From Magnetococcales bacterium HCHbin5 (lineage in GTDB: Bacteria > Pseudomonadota > Magnetococcia > Magnetococcales > Magnetaquicoccaceae): a stretch of DNA of 49,710 bases. Position numbers and translations under genes: made by a program. Every line of letters begins with the position of its first letter. The stretch's first letter is position 1. Below, piece after piece: positions 20,888-29,424 of the stretch. The notes beneath the pieces are model-generated. The model searched no databases, was not told the DNA's origin, and worked only from the letters and a program-made list of their open reading frames with translations. The stretch spans positions 1-49,710 of the forward strand of contig PEAG01000018.1 in NCBI GenBank assembly GCA_002753505.1, given 5' to 3'.

Positions 20888-21484
20888 CTACAGAAAATAT
20901 TCCTTGATCGCCTGAATCATCTTGCCAAAAAAGCCCGGTCCCTTTTGTGCGTCGGCTGAGTCCAACTTGTCGATACCGTCCCGCCGGTTGGGAGGGGTGG
21001 GAATGAGCCGGTTGCGATCATAGAAGACATTGTGGGTAATATTGCCTTTCATGTCGTACTCAAAACCGCCCCCGTGCATCATGTCGGCCGCATACTGCTG
21101 TTCCCGTTTGACGCTCTGATCGGGATAACGCCACTTGGCCAAGCCGTGCCGTTTGCCATTCTCGTAGGGAATCTCTTCGGTCTCGCCATTCCAGCTGTAG
21201 GTAATCCAGGTTCCCTCTTTGCGCCCTTTCAGGTAATTGCCCTCCTGGGCGATGCGGGGTTTGGTTTTTTGCTCCTGCTCTTTCGGATCCGCAGGAAAAT
21301 AGACAACGACGTGGCCGTCGTAAGGGGTGGAGGTTCCTTTGACGTAGGCGATACCGTTCCGTACATCCAGATCGGAAAGTTCCGTTGGACCCTTGCTGCA
21401 TCCCAGCAACAGAGCCAGCAACAAAACACAATAGGGTAACAGCAAAGAACCGGTGCCTGTTTTTGTTATCTTTATGATTTTCAT
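20888..21484 (-). CDS. Lipoprotein with MORN-like repeats (copy 2)
   Basis: 198 residues from ATG 21484 (a second frame start at 21490 is possible). Hydrophobic N-terminus and lipobox LLGC (Cys29). Repeats GNYLKGRKEGTWITYSW, YENGKRHGLAKWRYPD and YAADMMHGGGFEYDMKG mirror copy 1, which follows after about 50 bp on the same strand. The two differ most in the middle (copy 1 has an extra NTGKQLPTWMAGADKG stretch) and at the C-terminus. A recent tandem duplication; function unknown. Confidence 0.75.
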   Translation of the reverse strand: MKIIKITKTGTGSLLLPYCVLLLALLLGCSKGPTELSDLDVRNGIAYVKGTSTPYDGHVVVYFPADPKEQEQKTKPRIAQEGNYLKGRKEGTWITYSWNGETEEIPYENGKRHGLAKWRYPDQSVKREQQYAADMMHGGGFEYDMKGNITHNVFYDRNRLIPTPPNRRDGIDKLDSADAQKGPGFFGKMIQAIKEYFL

Positions 21485-21596
21485 GAGCAATCCAATGTAT
21501 ATCTGACTGTGCCGTTGATCACAAATCCTCAGAAAGCCGGATCGAAGGGCAGGAGATTCGGACTGGCTTTCAACAGTTCACTGTGGGGAGTATCGC

Positions 21597-21625
21597 TTTT
21601 TTTCTTCAGCTTGGGAAGAAAAAAA
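21597..21625. other. AT-rich perfect hairpin
   Basis: TTTTTTTCTTC (21597-21607) and GAAGAAAAAAA (21615-21625) pair over 11 bp with a 7-nt loop. It lies between divergent genes (lipoproteins to the left, small gene at 21708 to the right). It has no GC-rich stem, so a terminator role is weak; it may be a protein site. Confidence 0.3.
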
Positions 21626-21707
21626 CCGATTTTATCCACATGGGGCAGTGGTTTTTGCCCCTCCTCCAACATCAGGGATACTATTACGGAAACGGTGAGG
21701 TGGCATC

Positions 21708-21989
21708 ATGAACGCCGGTTTGATTGGTCAATATGGCTCCGTTCAACAGGGCAGTCAGTTCATGGAGGCAGGTGGAATTTTTTCCCGGTCCCCGGTAGCT
21801 GTCGGTGGTGAGTCTCGTGCGGTGTTGCGACGGGATGCGGTCGATCTGTTAGGGTTGGATACCATCGACAGGGCGTTCAAATTGCTGAACGAGCAGGATA
21901 CCATTCCTGTCCCCGAGGCGGTCGGGCGGGCCATTCGCACGTTGGTTCAGCAGGTTCTCGATGAGTTGCCGGGTGGAGGTCGGTTGTGA
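21708..21989 (+). CDS. Small hypothetical protein (93 aa)
   Basis: Starts MNAGLIGQYGSVQQGSQF after a GGTGAGGTGGCATC site. The C-terminal half is a predicted amphipathic alpha-helix (DAVDLLGLDTIDRAFKLLNE, then VGRAIRTLVQQVLDELPGG). No signal peptide or membrane segment, and no family recognised. Codon use matches neighbouring genes, and the ribosome site supports translation. It faces the DUF4389 gene tail to tail. Confidence 0.55.
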   Translation: MNAGLIGQYGSVQQGSQFMEAGGIFSRSPVAVGGESRAVLRRDAVDLLGLDTIDRAFKLLNEQDTIPVPEAVGRAIRTLVQQVLDELPGGGRL

Positions 21990-22010
21990 TCCGTTCGGCT
22001 GGGTGTGGTG

Positions 22011-22322
22011 TCAGGTGGACGAAACCGGTTGTCTGAGCCACGGGGAAAAGGGAAAGGGACGCCGGTCGGAATTGTTGGTCAAATAGAGAAAAATATGGTA
22101 GATGTAGCGGCTTAACTGCCCTCCGAAGCTGCGCACGCGCAGATCATAAGGCGTACAACCTGTCAACAGGGTCACTACCTGCCAACCAACCACCAACAGC
22201 ACAAGCGTCTCTGCCATCCCATAACAGATGACCAGAATCAACATGGAGCCCAACCGCCCCCACAGCCCCCGCGCCATGCGGTGACCCACCCGTGACCAAA
22301 CAGCTTCCATCATCGTGTGCAT
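22011..22322 (-). CDS. DUF4389 membrane protein
   Basis: 103 residues. One long hydrophobic stretch (about 27-54, MLILVICYGMAETLVLLVVGW) is followed by the DUF4389 signature YIYHIFLYLTNNSDRRPFPF near the C-terminus. Function of the family is unknown. It starts 11 bp after the stop of the kinase gene on the same strand, so the two are probably co-transcribed and the protein may be a membrane partner or target of the kinase. Confidence 0.8.
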   Translation of the reverse strand: MHTMMEAVWSRVGHRMARGLWGRLGSMLILVICYGMAETLVLLVVGWQVVTLLTGCTPYDLRVRSFGGQLSRYIYHIFLYLTNNSDRRPFPFSPWLRQPVSST

Positions 22323-22333
22323 ACAAGCCCCCC

Positions 22334-23179
22334 CTAGTGGGTGACAACAACGCCAACCGGCTGACCCTCCACCACCTGCTGCAGAGCCGACCGAAACAGA
22401 TTCGCATCCTGAAACCGATCCGCCGGCTGCTTGGCCAATGCCACCCGCAACACCGCATCCAACGCGGTCGGCAGATGGGGCTGGAGCTGAGACGGGGGCT
22501 GGGGAGAGAGATTCAATACCCGCTGCATGATACCCGGCACCTGCTTGCCCGGAAAAGCCTGCACTCCCGTAAGCAACTCATACAGAACGACCGCAACGGA
22601 AAACAGATCACTGCGCGGGTCCAGACGGTGCCCCATCAACTGCTCAGGCGACATATAACCCGGCGTGCCCGTGATGCTGCTCCAGATGTCCGGGGCATTG
22701 ATCCGCTGCGCAATGCCAAAATCGGTCACCTTGACCTGATCGTCATCCAGCAACATCATGTTGGCGGGCTTCAAATCCAAATGCATCACCCCACGGGTGT
22801 GCATGTAGGAGACCGCATCCAGCATACGGATAATCAGATCAACACTCGCCCGCCACCCGAACGAGAGACCGCGCTCCAGACATTTTTTGAGTGTCTCGCC
22901 CTGCAACAGCTCCAACACGATGAAAGGCCGCCCCTCCTCCTCGTGATAGTCGTAGAGCGTCACTATGTTGGGATGGCTGAAGGATCCAAACAGCCGCGCC
23001 TCATAACGCAAACGCGACACCAACCGCTGGCCACTCTCCTCCGCCAGGCGACCGGGATCCACCGTCTTGATGGCAACACGGCGATGGGACTCCGGGTCCA
23101 ATCCCTCATACACCAAACCGCTGGCACCCTGGTACAACCGTTTGATGATCTGGTATCTGCCGAGTTGTGTGGGTTCCAT
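22334..23179 (-). CDS. Soluble Ser/Thr protein kinase (Hanks type)
   Basis: 281 residues. The kinase motifs are intact: glycine loop LYQGASGLVYEG (15-26), VAIK with Lys38, HLDLKPAN (133-140; HLD for HRD but catalytic Asp135 and Asn140 kept), DFG at 153-155, and GTPGYMSPEQL for substrate binding. No membrane helix and no extra domain. Start placed at ATG 23179 because MEPTQLGRYQI opens the kinase fold directly; the frame stays open upstream but would overlap the gamma-CA gene. Should be an active cytoplasmic kinase. Confidence 0.85.
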   Translation of the reverse strand: MEPTQLGRYQIIKRLYQGASGLVYEGLDPESHRRVAIKTVDPGRLAEESGQRLVSRLRYEARLFGSFSHPNIVTLYDYHEEEGRPFIVLELLQGETLKKCLERGLSFGWRASVDLIIRMLDAVSYMHTRGVMHLDLKPANMMLLDDDQVKVTDFGIAQRINAPDIWSSITGTPGYMSPEQLMGHRLDPRSDLFSVAVVLYELLTGVQAFPGKQVPGIMQRVLNLSPQPPSQLQPHLPTALDAVLRVALAKQPADRFQDANLFRSALQQVVEGQPVGVVVTH

Positions 23180-23217
23180 CGTACTCACCGTGACCACCCC
23201 AACCGATCTGCCTGCTG

Positions 23218-23751
23218 TCAATGGGAATCCAGATAATTTTGCGCCAAACGCACATAATTGCTGTTGGTGGCTGCAATGGCCTGGCGGGCCCGATCGTCCA
23301 GAATACGGACCGAACGGGCCGGAGAGCCCATCCATAACTCACCAGCGGGCACCCGTTTGCCCGGCGTCACCAGGCTGCCAGCACCGATCATGGCCTGTTC
23401 TTCCACAATGACCCCATCCAGCACAACCGCAGCAATGCCCACCATGCTGCGGTTGTGCAGGTGACAGGCATGCAGGGAGACCTGATGACCAATGGTCACC
23501 TCATCTCCGATCAACAACGGAATACCGGCAGGATTTTCCGGTGTGGGACGCGCCACATGCAGCACGGAACCATCTTGAATATTGGTGCGCTCCCCAATGC
23601 GAATATAATGGACATCCCCCCGAATAATGACACCGGGCCAGATGGAACTGTATGCACCAATATGCACATCACCGATTACAACGGCGTCGGGATGGACGAA
23701 CGCCGTCGGATCAATGGTCGGAAAAATCCCCTGATAGGGATAAATAGGCAT
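23218..23751 (-). CDS. Gamma-carbonic-anhydrase-like protein (YrdA/CaiE family)
   Basis: 177 residues of left-handed beta-helix hexapeptide repeats. The zinc histidines are H65 (GSVLH), H89 (TIGH) and H94 (SLHACHLHN), spaced as in YrdA-like proteins that lack the extra loop of archaeal Cam. The N-terminus FPTIDPTAFVHPDAVVIGDV is typical. It may hydrate CO2 or simply bind metal; activity cannot be read from sequence. First gene of a probable operon with the kinase and the DUF4389 protein. Confidence 0.88.
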   Translation of the reverse strand: MPIYPYQGIFPTIDPTAFVHPDAVVIGDVHIGAYSSIWPGVIIRGDVHYIRIGERTNIQDGSVLHVARPTPENPAGIPLLIGDEVTIGHQVSLHACHLHNRSMVGIAAVVLDGVIVEEQAMIGAGSLVTPGKRVPAGELWMGSPARSVRILDDRARQAIAATNSNYVRLAQNYLDSH

Positions 23752-23979
23752 CTTGACTCCTCCCTGTTGAGCAAAGCCAGGAGATTAACGGCAGCGACAA
23801 ATCCGGTCAAGTGCTGTCTGCAGGAATGGGGCCATTACTGTGCGGCCTGTGGTCCGGCCCCGCCCTTCCGCGGGGCATCGATTATGGTGACGGCTTAAAT
23901 TTTCGTAGCGGTTTATTGGCGGATATGTGACAATCGGGTCGCTGTCTGGCTTGTCGTTTTTCCATTGAAGGTTGATCCC

Positions 23980-24831
23980 ATGACATTCCATCTGGATATC
24001 GCTGTTGCTCGCCTCGCTCACCTTGATCTGGAGATGCGGTTGGAATCCATGATAAAGGCACGGGACGCCATCGATCCAATCTCTCTCAGTCTGCCCGCTG
24101 CAGAGCTGTGTGAACTGGGGGTCTGGTTGACCCAAAACCTGGAGCAGGGCGTTGGGCAGCACGACAGCCGCTATCAGCTCGTCGCCGTCCATGAACGGTT
24201 CCATCGCAAAGCAGAGCGGTTGATGGCTTCGCTGGCAGACAGCCATACCGCCTTCTCGTCACAACGGTGGGACAACGATCTCGAGGAGATTCGCCGGCTC
24301 AGTCGAGAAATTATTTTTCTGCTCACCTCCATCGAGTTGGAATATTTGAACGAGCAGCATCGCAGTGACTGGCTTGCCCATCCCTTGCAAGGGTTGTTGA
24401 GTCGCCTGTTCAATGATCACCGTCCCCATATTGTGCTGTCCGGGGAGGAGGATATTCTGGATGTCAGCCATGCCCGACTGGTCCATTTGCGTTGGCTGGA
24501 GAGCATGTTCAAGGCCTTCCGCAATCGCGGTCGGCACCTGTTGTTGGACTCCGGCGAAAGTTGTGCGTTGGGTCTCTGGATTCAGCAGGTCGGCTTGCCC
24601 AGGCATGGGGATTTGGAGGCCATGACAGCGTTGGACCTTGCCCATCAACGCTTTCATACCCAGGCTGACGCGACCATCAGGCATCTCCAGAAAAGGCGGG
24701 ATCTGCAGGCCGAAGAGAGTTATGGCGAGGTCCAGGTTGTCAGTCGCGAAATTCTTTATCTGTTGTCGTTCATCGAAAGCAAACTCCTCGACAGCTCTTC
24801 CATCCGTCGCACCCGGAGTCTTGTCCGCTAA
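23980..24831 (+). CDS. Tandem CZB (chemoreceptor zinc-binding) domain protein
   Basis: 283 residues consisting only of two CZB-type four-helix domains. The first has H14, C44 (CELGVW), H71 and H75 (HERFH); the second has H169, C195 (CALGLW), H222 and H226 (HQRFH), the full His-Cys-His-His zinc site in each. CZB domains normally sit at the end of chemoreceptors or diguanylate cyclases and sense zinc or hypochlorite. Here there is no signalling domain, so it may act in trans or store zinc. Start at ATG 23980 with AAGG upstream; divergent from the gamma-CA operon. Confidence 0.75.
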   Translation: MTFHLDIAVARLAHLDLEMRLESMIKARDAIDPISLSLPAAELCELGVWLTQNLEQGVGQHDSRYQLVAVHERFHRKAERLMASLADSHTAFSSQRWDNDLEEIRRLSREIIFLLTSIELEYLNEQHRSDWLAHPLQGLLSRLFNDHRPHIVLSGEEDILDVSHARLVHLRWLESMFKAFRNRGRHLLLDSGESCALGLWIQQVGLPRHGDLEAMTALDLAHQRFHTQADATIRHLQKRRDLQAEESYGEVQVVSREILYLLSFIESKLLDSSSIRRTRSLVR

Positions 24832-24833
24832 TC

Positions 24834-24930
24834 CGTCATGCCTGTCGTCATGCCTGTCGTCATGCCTGTCGTCATGCCTGTCGTCATGCCTGTCGTCATG
24901 CCTGTCGTCATGCCTGTCGTCATGCCTGTC
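24834..24930. repeat. 12-bp tandem array CCTGTCGTCATG
   Basis: Seven exact copies from 24841 to 24924 with partial units on both sides, starting 3 bp after the CZB gene stop. No spacers, so not CRISPR. In frame it would encode MPVV repeats on + or DRHD repeats on -, but no gene is supported there. Probable slippage minisatellite. Confidence 0.9.
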
Positions 24931-24983
24931 AAAAATTGCCGTCAGATTTTCGTCAACCTCCGCAACCTTCCCCTCCCCTTGAA

Positions 24984-25506
24984 CAATTGCAGGGGTCTGG
25001 GGAGCGTCACGCTCCCCAGCGGGGTGCAGGGGCGGAGCCCCTGCATGTAAGGGCGCGTTTTCCCAAAGCAAATTTTCGCAGAAAATTTGCGCAACGCGCC
25101 CAAAACCGCCCCGCAGGGGCGACCTTGGGAGGGCGGCAGCCCGACTCGCACGGTCATGTTATGGAAAATGTTTGGATAAGAAAGCAGAACGTTCGGATGC
25201 TTGGATAAGAAAGCAGAACGTTCGGATGCTTGGATAAGAAAGCAGAACGTTCGGATGTTATGCTTGATTGTATGACGCTTTTTGCTTGATACAAGGCCAG
25301 GATCGGTTTTTTTCCAAGCCATGCCTCATTTGGCCAGCTCTCAGTCGGGCTGCCGCCCTCCAGGAGTGCCCCTGCGGGGCGTTTTGGGCGCGCTGCGCCC
25401 ATTTGCTGCGCAAATGGGCTTTTGTGAAAGCGCGCCCTTACATGCAGGGGCTTTGCCCCTGCACCCCACCGGGGAGCGTGACGCTCCCCGGACCCCTGCA
25501 ATCGTT
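24984..25506. repeat. Structured intergenic element, copy D
   Basis: 523-bp copy. Left arm hairpins CTGGGGAGCG-tca-CGCTCCCCAG, GGGGCGGAGCCCC and GCAAATTTT-cgcag-AAAATTTGC; right arm GCCCATTTG-ctgcg-CAAATGGGC and CCGGGGAGCG-tga-CGCTCCCCGG. The core has a 29-bp unit (TTGGATAAGAAAGCAGAACG...) repeated three times at 25171-25199, 25200-25228 and 25229-25257, explaining its extra length. Confidence 0.87.
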
Positions 25507-25512
25507 TGAAAG

Positions 25513-25990
25513 GATTAGAAAAGTATGGGTGGGGTCACCATGTTGGCGCATATGGGGCTTTGCCCCTGCACCCCACCGGGGAGCGTGACGCTCCCCGGAC
25601 CCCTGCAATCGTTTGAAAGGATTAGAAAAGTATGGGTGGGGTCACCATGTTGGCGCATATGGGGCTTCGCCCCTGCACCCCACCGGGGAGCGTAACGCTC
25701 CCCGGACCCCTGCAATCGTTTGAAAGGATTAGAAAAGTATGGGTGGGGTCACCATGTTGGCGCATATGGGGCTTTGCCCCTGCACCCCATCGGGGAGCGT
25801 GACGCTCCCCGGACCCCTGCAATCGTTTGAAAGGATTAGAAAAGTATGGGTGGGGTCACCATGTTGGCGCATATGGGGCTTCGCCCCTGCACCCCATCGG
25901 GGAGCGTGACGCTCCCCGGACCCCTGCAATCGTTTGAAAGGATTAGAAAAGTATGGGCAGGGCTCAGGTCATGTGGGACTTCGCCCCTGA
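25513..25990. repeat. Tandem 107-bp arm repeats (four and a part)
   Basis: GATTAGAAAAGTATGGG starts units at 25513, 25620, 25727, 25834 and 25941. Each includes GTGGGGTCACCATGTTGGCG, GGGGCTTTGCCCC (or TTCG in the loop) and CCGGGGAGCG-tga-CGCTCCCCGG. The fifth unit decays after about 50 bp. Loop changes (TTT/TTC, TGA/TAA) differ between units while stems stay paired. 25991-26133 shows no gene. Confidence 0.9.
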
Positions 25991-26133
25991 ACCGGTTTAC
26001 AACACACATTAATTGGCAAGCAGCTTGCATTAACGATCACTACCTGGGCAGGGCAAACCCGGAGAGCACCATTTCCATGACAGTCGATTTGCCAACGCAC
26101 AACAGACGCCAACCAACTCTGGCAGGAGGATTC

Positions 26134-26337
26134 ATGAACACTGAAGAAACAGGGGGCTCCTACACCCGCCGCCACGGCAACGGACTGCTCGACCGGATCT
26201 CCGTCCGCGCCATGCCCAACGGACTGCGCACTCCCGCACTGCATGTCCGCAACCGCTGGTCCAGCCTGAAACCAACCGTGTTCGTCCCCTTCAACCGGAC
26301 CGCCACCACCCTCTGGTCAGAAAAGGCAGGTGTCTGA
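26134..26337 (+). CDS. Small hypothetical ORF (67 aa)
   Basis: AGGAGG lies just before the ATG at 26134, a near-ideal ribosome site. The product (MNTEETGGSYTRRHGNG..., ending TATTLWSEKAGV) is basic, without signal peptide or known motif. Its TGA overlaps another ATG at 26337 that opens a 50-codon frame running into the DAHP synthase gene on the other strand; that second frame is weak. Could be a real small protein or a leader; no homologue recognised. Confidence 0.35.
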   Translation: MNTEETGGSYTRRHGNGLLDRISVRAMPNGLRTPALHVRNRWSSLKPTVFVPFNRTATTLWSEKAGV

Positions 26338-26430
26338 TGATTTATCCCTGTATCTACACCCCGGTTCTCTTCCCCCAGGGGGGCAAACGGCTGGGCGTCC
26401 ATATCGGCCACTACTCCGCCCTCAACAGAG

Positions 26431-27789
26431 CTAACCACGCAGGAGTTCGGCCACAAGGAAAGCGACGTCCAAGCTCTGCGCTGCGTTGAGCCTGGGATCA
26501 CAGGTGGTTTCATAGCGTTCGGTCAAATGCTCCTCGCGAATTTCATGCGAACCACCCAAACACTCCGTCACATTGTCGCCAGTCAGCTCAAAGTGTACAC
26601 CACCCGGGATGGTACCCTCCGCCCGGTGAATGGTAAAAAAGCTCTTCAGCTCCGACAAAATGGCGTCCATGGAACGGGTCTTGATCTTGCCCGGTGCCTC
26701 GTAGGTGTTGCCGTGCATGGGGTCACAAACCCAGACAATTGACCGCCCCTCTGGTGCCATGGCGCGCAGCAGGGGCGGCAAAACCGTCTCAATCCGGCTA
26801 TGACCACAACGGCTGATCAGCGTCAACCGGCCCGGCTCATTCTCCGGGTTGAGACGGTCACAGAGACCAAGCAACTCATCCGCCGTCGCCGTGGGACCAA
26901 TCTTGACCCCAATGGGATTTTTGACCCCACGCAAAAACTCCACATGGGCACCCTCCAACTGTCGGGTCCGCTCGCCAATCCATAACATGTGAGCGGAACA
27001 GTCATAGTAATCACCCGTAAACGAATCACGACGGGTCAACGCACTCTCATACTCCAAAATCAACGCCTCATGACTGGTAAAATATTCCACATCATGCAGC
27101 ACCGAACCGTGCTGGCCCCCATTGATACCAATCGCCTTCATGAAACGCAAACTCTCCCCCAACTGATCCGCCAGTTGCGCATACCGCTGGCCCTGGGGAC
27201 TCTGCGCCACAAAATCCTGATTCCAATGGTGCAGTTGCCGCAAATCGGCAAATCCGCCACCCGTAAAGGCACGCAACAAGTTGAGGGTGCTGGCGGCCTG
27301 AAAATAGGCCCGCTCCAACCGCCTCGGATCCGGCACGCGCGCCTCCTCGGAAAAATAGGGCGCATTGACCGACTCGCCACGAAAACTGGGCAGCGAGACA
27401 CCATCCTGAACTTCCACCGAACTGGAACGAGGCTTGGCAAACTGACCCGCAATCCGACCCACCTTGATCACCGGCTTGCCAAGACCATAGGTCAAAATGA
27501 CCGCCATCTGCAGCAATACCTTCAACTTGTCCCGAATGGCATTGGCCGTGAAATCGCTGAACGACTCCGCACAATCCCCCCCCTGCAAGAAAAAAGCTTT
27601 CCCACACGCCACTTGCGCCAAATGCTCCTTGAGGTCACGCACCTCCCCCGCAAAAACCAACGGCGGATAACCGGAAAGGTTGCCATACACCTCCTCCAAC
27701 ACGAGAGGATCCGGCCATTCCGGTTGTTGCAACGCTTCAAATTGTTTCCACGACAAAGGATGCCAAACAGTGGAGGTGGTGGTGGGCAC
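26431..27789 (-). CDS. Class II DAHP synthase (3-deoxy-7-phosphoheptulonate synthase)
   Basis: Joins phosphoenolpyruvate and erythrose-4-phosphate in the first step of aromatic synthesis. 452 residues of the plant/Mycobacterium-type class II: FAGEVRDLKEHLAQVACGKA, FLQGGDCAESF, KVGRIAGQFAKPRS, LWIGERTRQLEGAHVEFLRG, GVKIGPT, CDPMHGNT. The first codon is taken as GTG at 27789 with AAGGA 9 nt upstream, giving VPTTTSTVWHPLSW; the longer ATG frame from 27855 has no ribosome site. The same window holds tkt, which makes its erythrose-4-phosphate. Confidence 0.94.
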   Translation of the reverse strand: MPTTTSTVWHPLSWKQFEALQQPEWPDPLVLEEVYGNLSGYPPLVFAGEVRDLKEHLAQVACGKAFFLQGGDCAESFSDFTANAIRDKLKVLLQMAVILTYGLGKPVIKVGRIAGQFAKPRSSSVEVQDGVSLPSFRGESVNAPYFSEEARVPDPRRLERAYFQAASTLNLLRAFTGGGFADLRQLHHWNQDFVAQSPQGQRYAQLADQLGESLRFMKAIGINGGQHGSVLHDVEYFTSHEALILEYESALTRRDSFTGDYYDCSAHMLWIGERTRQLEGAHVEFLRGVKNPIGVKIGPTATADELLGLCDRLNPENEPGRLTLISRCGHSRIETVLPPLLRAMAPEGRSIVWVCDPMHGNTYEAPGKIKTRSMDAILSELKSFFTIHRAEGTIPGGVHFELTGDNVTECLGGSHEIREEHLTERYETTCDPRLNAAQSLDVAFLVAELLRG

Positions 27790-27991
27790 GATGCAGATTC
27801 CTTGCTGAATAAATGTCACTGATGTTTGGGGCAACCAGAGTACAGAGCCAGCCAAAACCCCCTCCAGAGGGTCACGAACCGCCCCCGGACTCGCAAGCTG
27901 TCAAAACTCGCCCCCCCACACCATATCGAAACCAGAGAGAGGCAACGAGGAGAACAGCCACCCGGTCAAAAAAAAAACGGCAACCAATCCC

Positions 27992-28732
27992 TTACCAGGG
28001 CATGAAACGGTTCATGAAACTCATCGGTCGGGTGGCACCGTTCATGTCATAGCTCATGATATTGACCGCCCCCGCCATGACATGGACAGCCTGCGACATG
28101 GCCGACATATCCTTCGACATGCCGCCAAGCACATTCAACTTGCCGGAAATAGCCTCCATGGTCTTGGTCATGGAGACCATGTTGCGACTCATCTCCAGGG
28201 TGCTGCGGTCCATCTGGGCCACACTGGTACCCATGGTGGTCACCGCATCCGACATCTGCTCCACGCTGGTGGACATGTTCTGCATATCCACCGACATGGT
28301 CTCCATGTTGTCGCTGATATACTCCAAATGGGTGGACATCAACTCCACATTGTTGGAAAGCATGCCAATATTGCTGGAAAGGTTGCCCATGTTGACCCCC
28401 ATCTTGGGATCAATGGAGGCCGCCATTGTCCGAATATCCTGCGTCAAGCTGTAAATCAGGAAAAATCCATACATGGCCAGAATGATAAACGCAAACAGCG
28501 AGGGGTAAACGATGAGTTCCCACCGCCGCGCACTCTTGTCAAAGCTTTTGGCAAACTCCGCCAAAACCATACCGGAACAGTCCCCGCATTCGGCAAACTT
28601 GCCGGCGGGAATGACGGGATAGACATCGCGTTCCCGCAATCGTTCGCGACCGCGTTCACTACGGCTCTGCTCGTTGTCACACGGTCGTGGAGCAGAGGCT
28701 GGGGGCTCCGTGGGGGATTGATCATCCGTCAT
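27992..28732 (-). CDS. Membrane protein with methionine-heptad coiled coil
   Basis: 246 residues: a charged cytoplasmic N-terminus with a CGDC pair (49-52), one membrane helix (74-95), then a long coiled coil to the C-terminus. From 103 to 246 there are 25 methionines; M146, 153, 160, 167, 174, 181 and 188 are exactly 7 apart, and 205, 212, 219 and 226 start a second phased run. This is a methionine-packed coiled-coil seam. The start overlaps the ParA-type gene stop by 4 bp (ATGA), so it is almost certainly its partner. No family recognised. Confidence 0.75.
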   Translation of the reverse strand: MTDDQSPTEPPASAPRPCDNEQSRSERGRERLRERDVYPVIPAGKFAECGDCSGMVLAEFAKSFDKSARRWELIVYPSLFAFIILAMYGFFLIYSLTQDIRTMAASIDPKMGVNMGNLSSNIGMLSNNVELMSTHLEYISDNMETMSVDMQNMSTSVEQMSDAVTTMGTSVAQMDRSTLEMSRNMVSMTKTMEAISGKLNVLGGMSKDMSAMSQAVHVMAGAVNIMSYDMNGATRPMSFMNRFMPW

Positions 28733-29424
28733 GGAATGATAACTCCTTGTTTAATCTGCTTTCCTTTGTTGCTCTCTTTTTTTGGTGGTGCCAACTCAGG
28801 ATAGAGTTGAGCAGCCAGACCAAAAAACTCCTCGGCGGCTTTACTGCCCGCAGATAACTCAAACACGGCCCGACCCTCACTGAAAGAGCGTCGATAGGCA
28901 GTACGTTGGCAGATGCGGTTTTCCAGCAAGGTCACGCCGGCCAGGGAAGCCAACGCCCCCTCCGTTTCATGTGATTCCCGAATGCCCGGGTGGGTATCGG
29001 CCCGGTTGATAAACAGCAAAATTTCCGGCCGTTCCTTCCGGTTGATCACCGTCTCGTTGATAATATCGCGAAAACGGGCCGTAGACCAGACATCGGCTTG
29101 ACTGGGCGGCACCGGAACCAGAATACGCTGCGCCATGGCAATGGCCTGCCGCATCGCCCAAAGATTGGAGGCCCCGACATCCACCAAAACCTCTCCCTGA
29201 TGCTCCCGCATGATCTTGGTCGGATTGCTCTCCGGACGAAAAACCGTAATGGCCGGAACCACCCCTTCGTCCCGGCGCACCTCCGCCACGTCGCTGAGCG
29301 TGGACTGGGGATCCAGATCGAAGGCTACCACATTTTCGCCCATTCCAGCCAGCCAGATGGCCAGATTAAATGTGATCGTGCTTTTGCCACAGCCGCCTTT
29401 CAAATTGCCAATCACAGTGATCAT
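28729..29424 (-). CDS. ParA/MinD-type ATPase
   Basis: 231 residues. The deviant Walker A is KGGCGKST (9-16, signature Lys9), followed by VVAFDLDPQSTLSD (Walker A' region) and VLVDVGA (Walker B). A ParA-like C-terminal half follows (VPPSQADVW, LLFINRAD, RRSFSEGRAVFEL). Start at ATG 29424; AGGA lies upstream. No parB or replication gene is near; instead the next gene is a Met-rich membrane coiled coil. It is therefore more likely to position a cell structure than to segregate DNA. Confidence 0.85.
   Translation of the reverse strand: MITVIGNLKGGCGKSTITFNLAIWLAGMGENVVAFDLDPQSTLSDVAEVRRDEGVVPAITVFRPESNPTKIMREHQGEVLVDVGASNLWAMRQAIAMAQRILVPVPPSQADVWSTARFRDIINETVINRKERPEILLFINRADTHPGIRESHETEGALASLAGVTLLENRICQRTAYRRSFSEGRAVFELSAGSKAAEEFFGLAAQLYPELAPPKKESNKGKQIKQGVIIP

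Noticed and set aside
24834..24930. 12-bp array as CRISPR or as a coding repeat
   Set aside because: Far too short for CRISPR repeats with spacers, and no gene start, ribosome site or conserved frame.
25513..25990. Array looking like a CRISPR
   Set aside because: Units are contiguous 107-bp repeats with no unique spacers, no cas genes nearby, and the same sequence occurs as arms of the intergenic element.
28729..29424. ParA as plasmid partition gene
   Set aside because: No parB, centromere-like repeats or replication gene in the window; the neighbours are chromosomal housekeeping genes.
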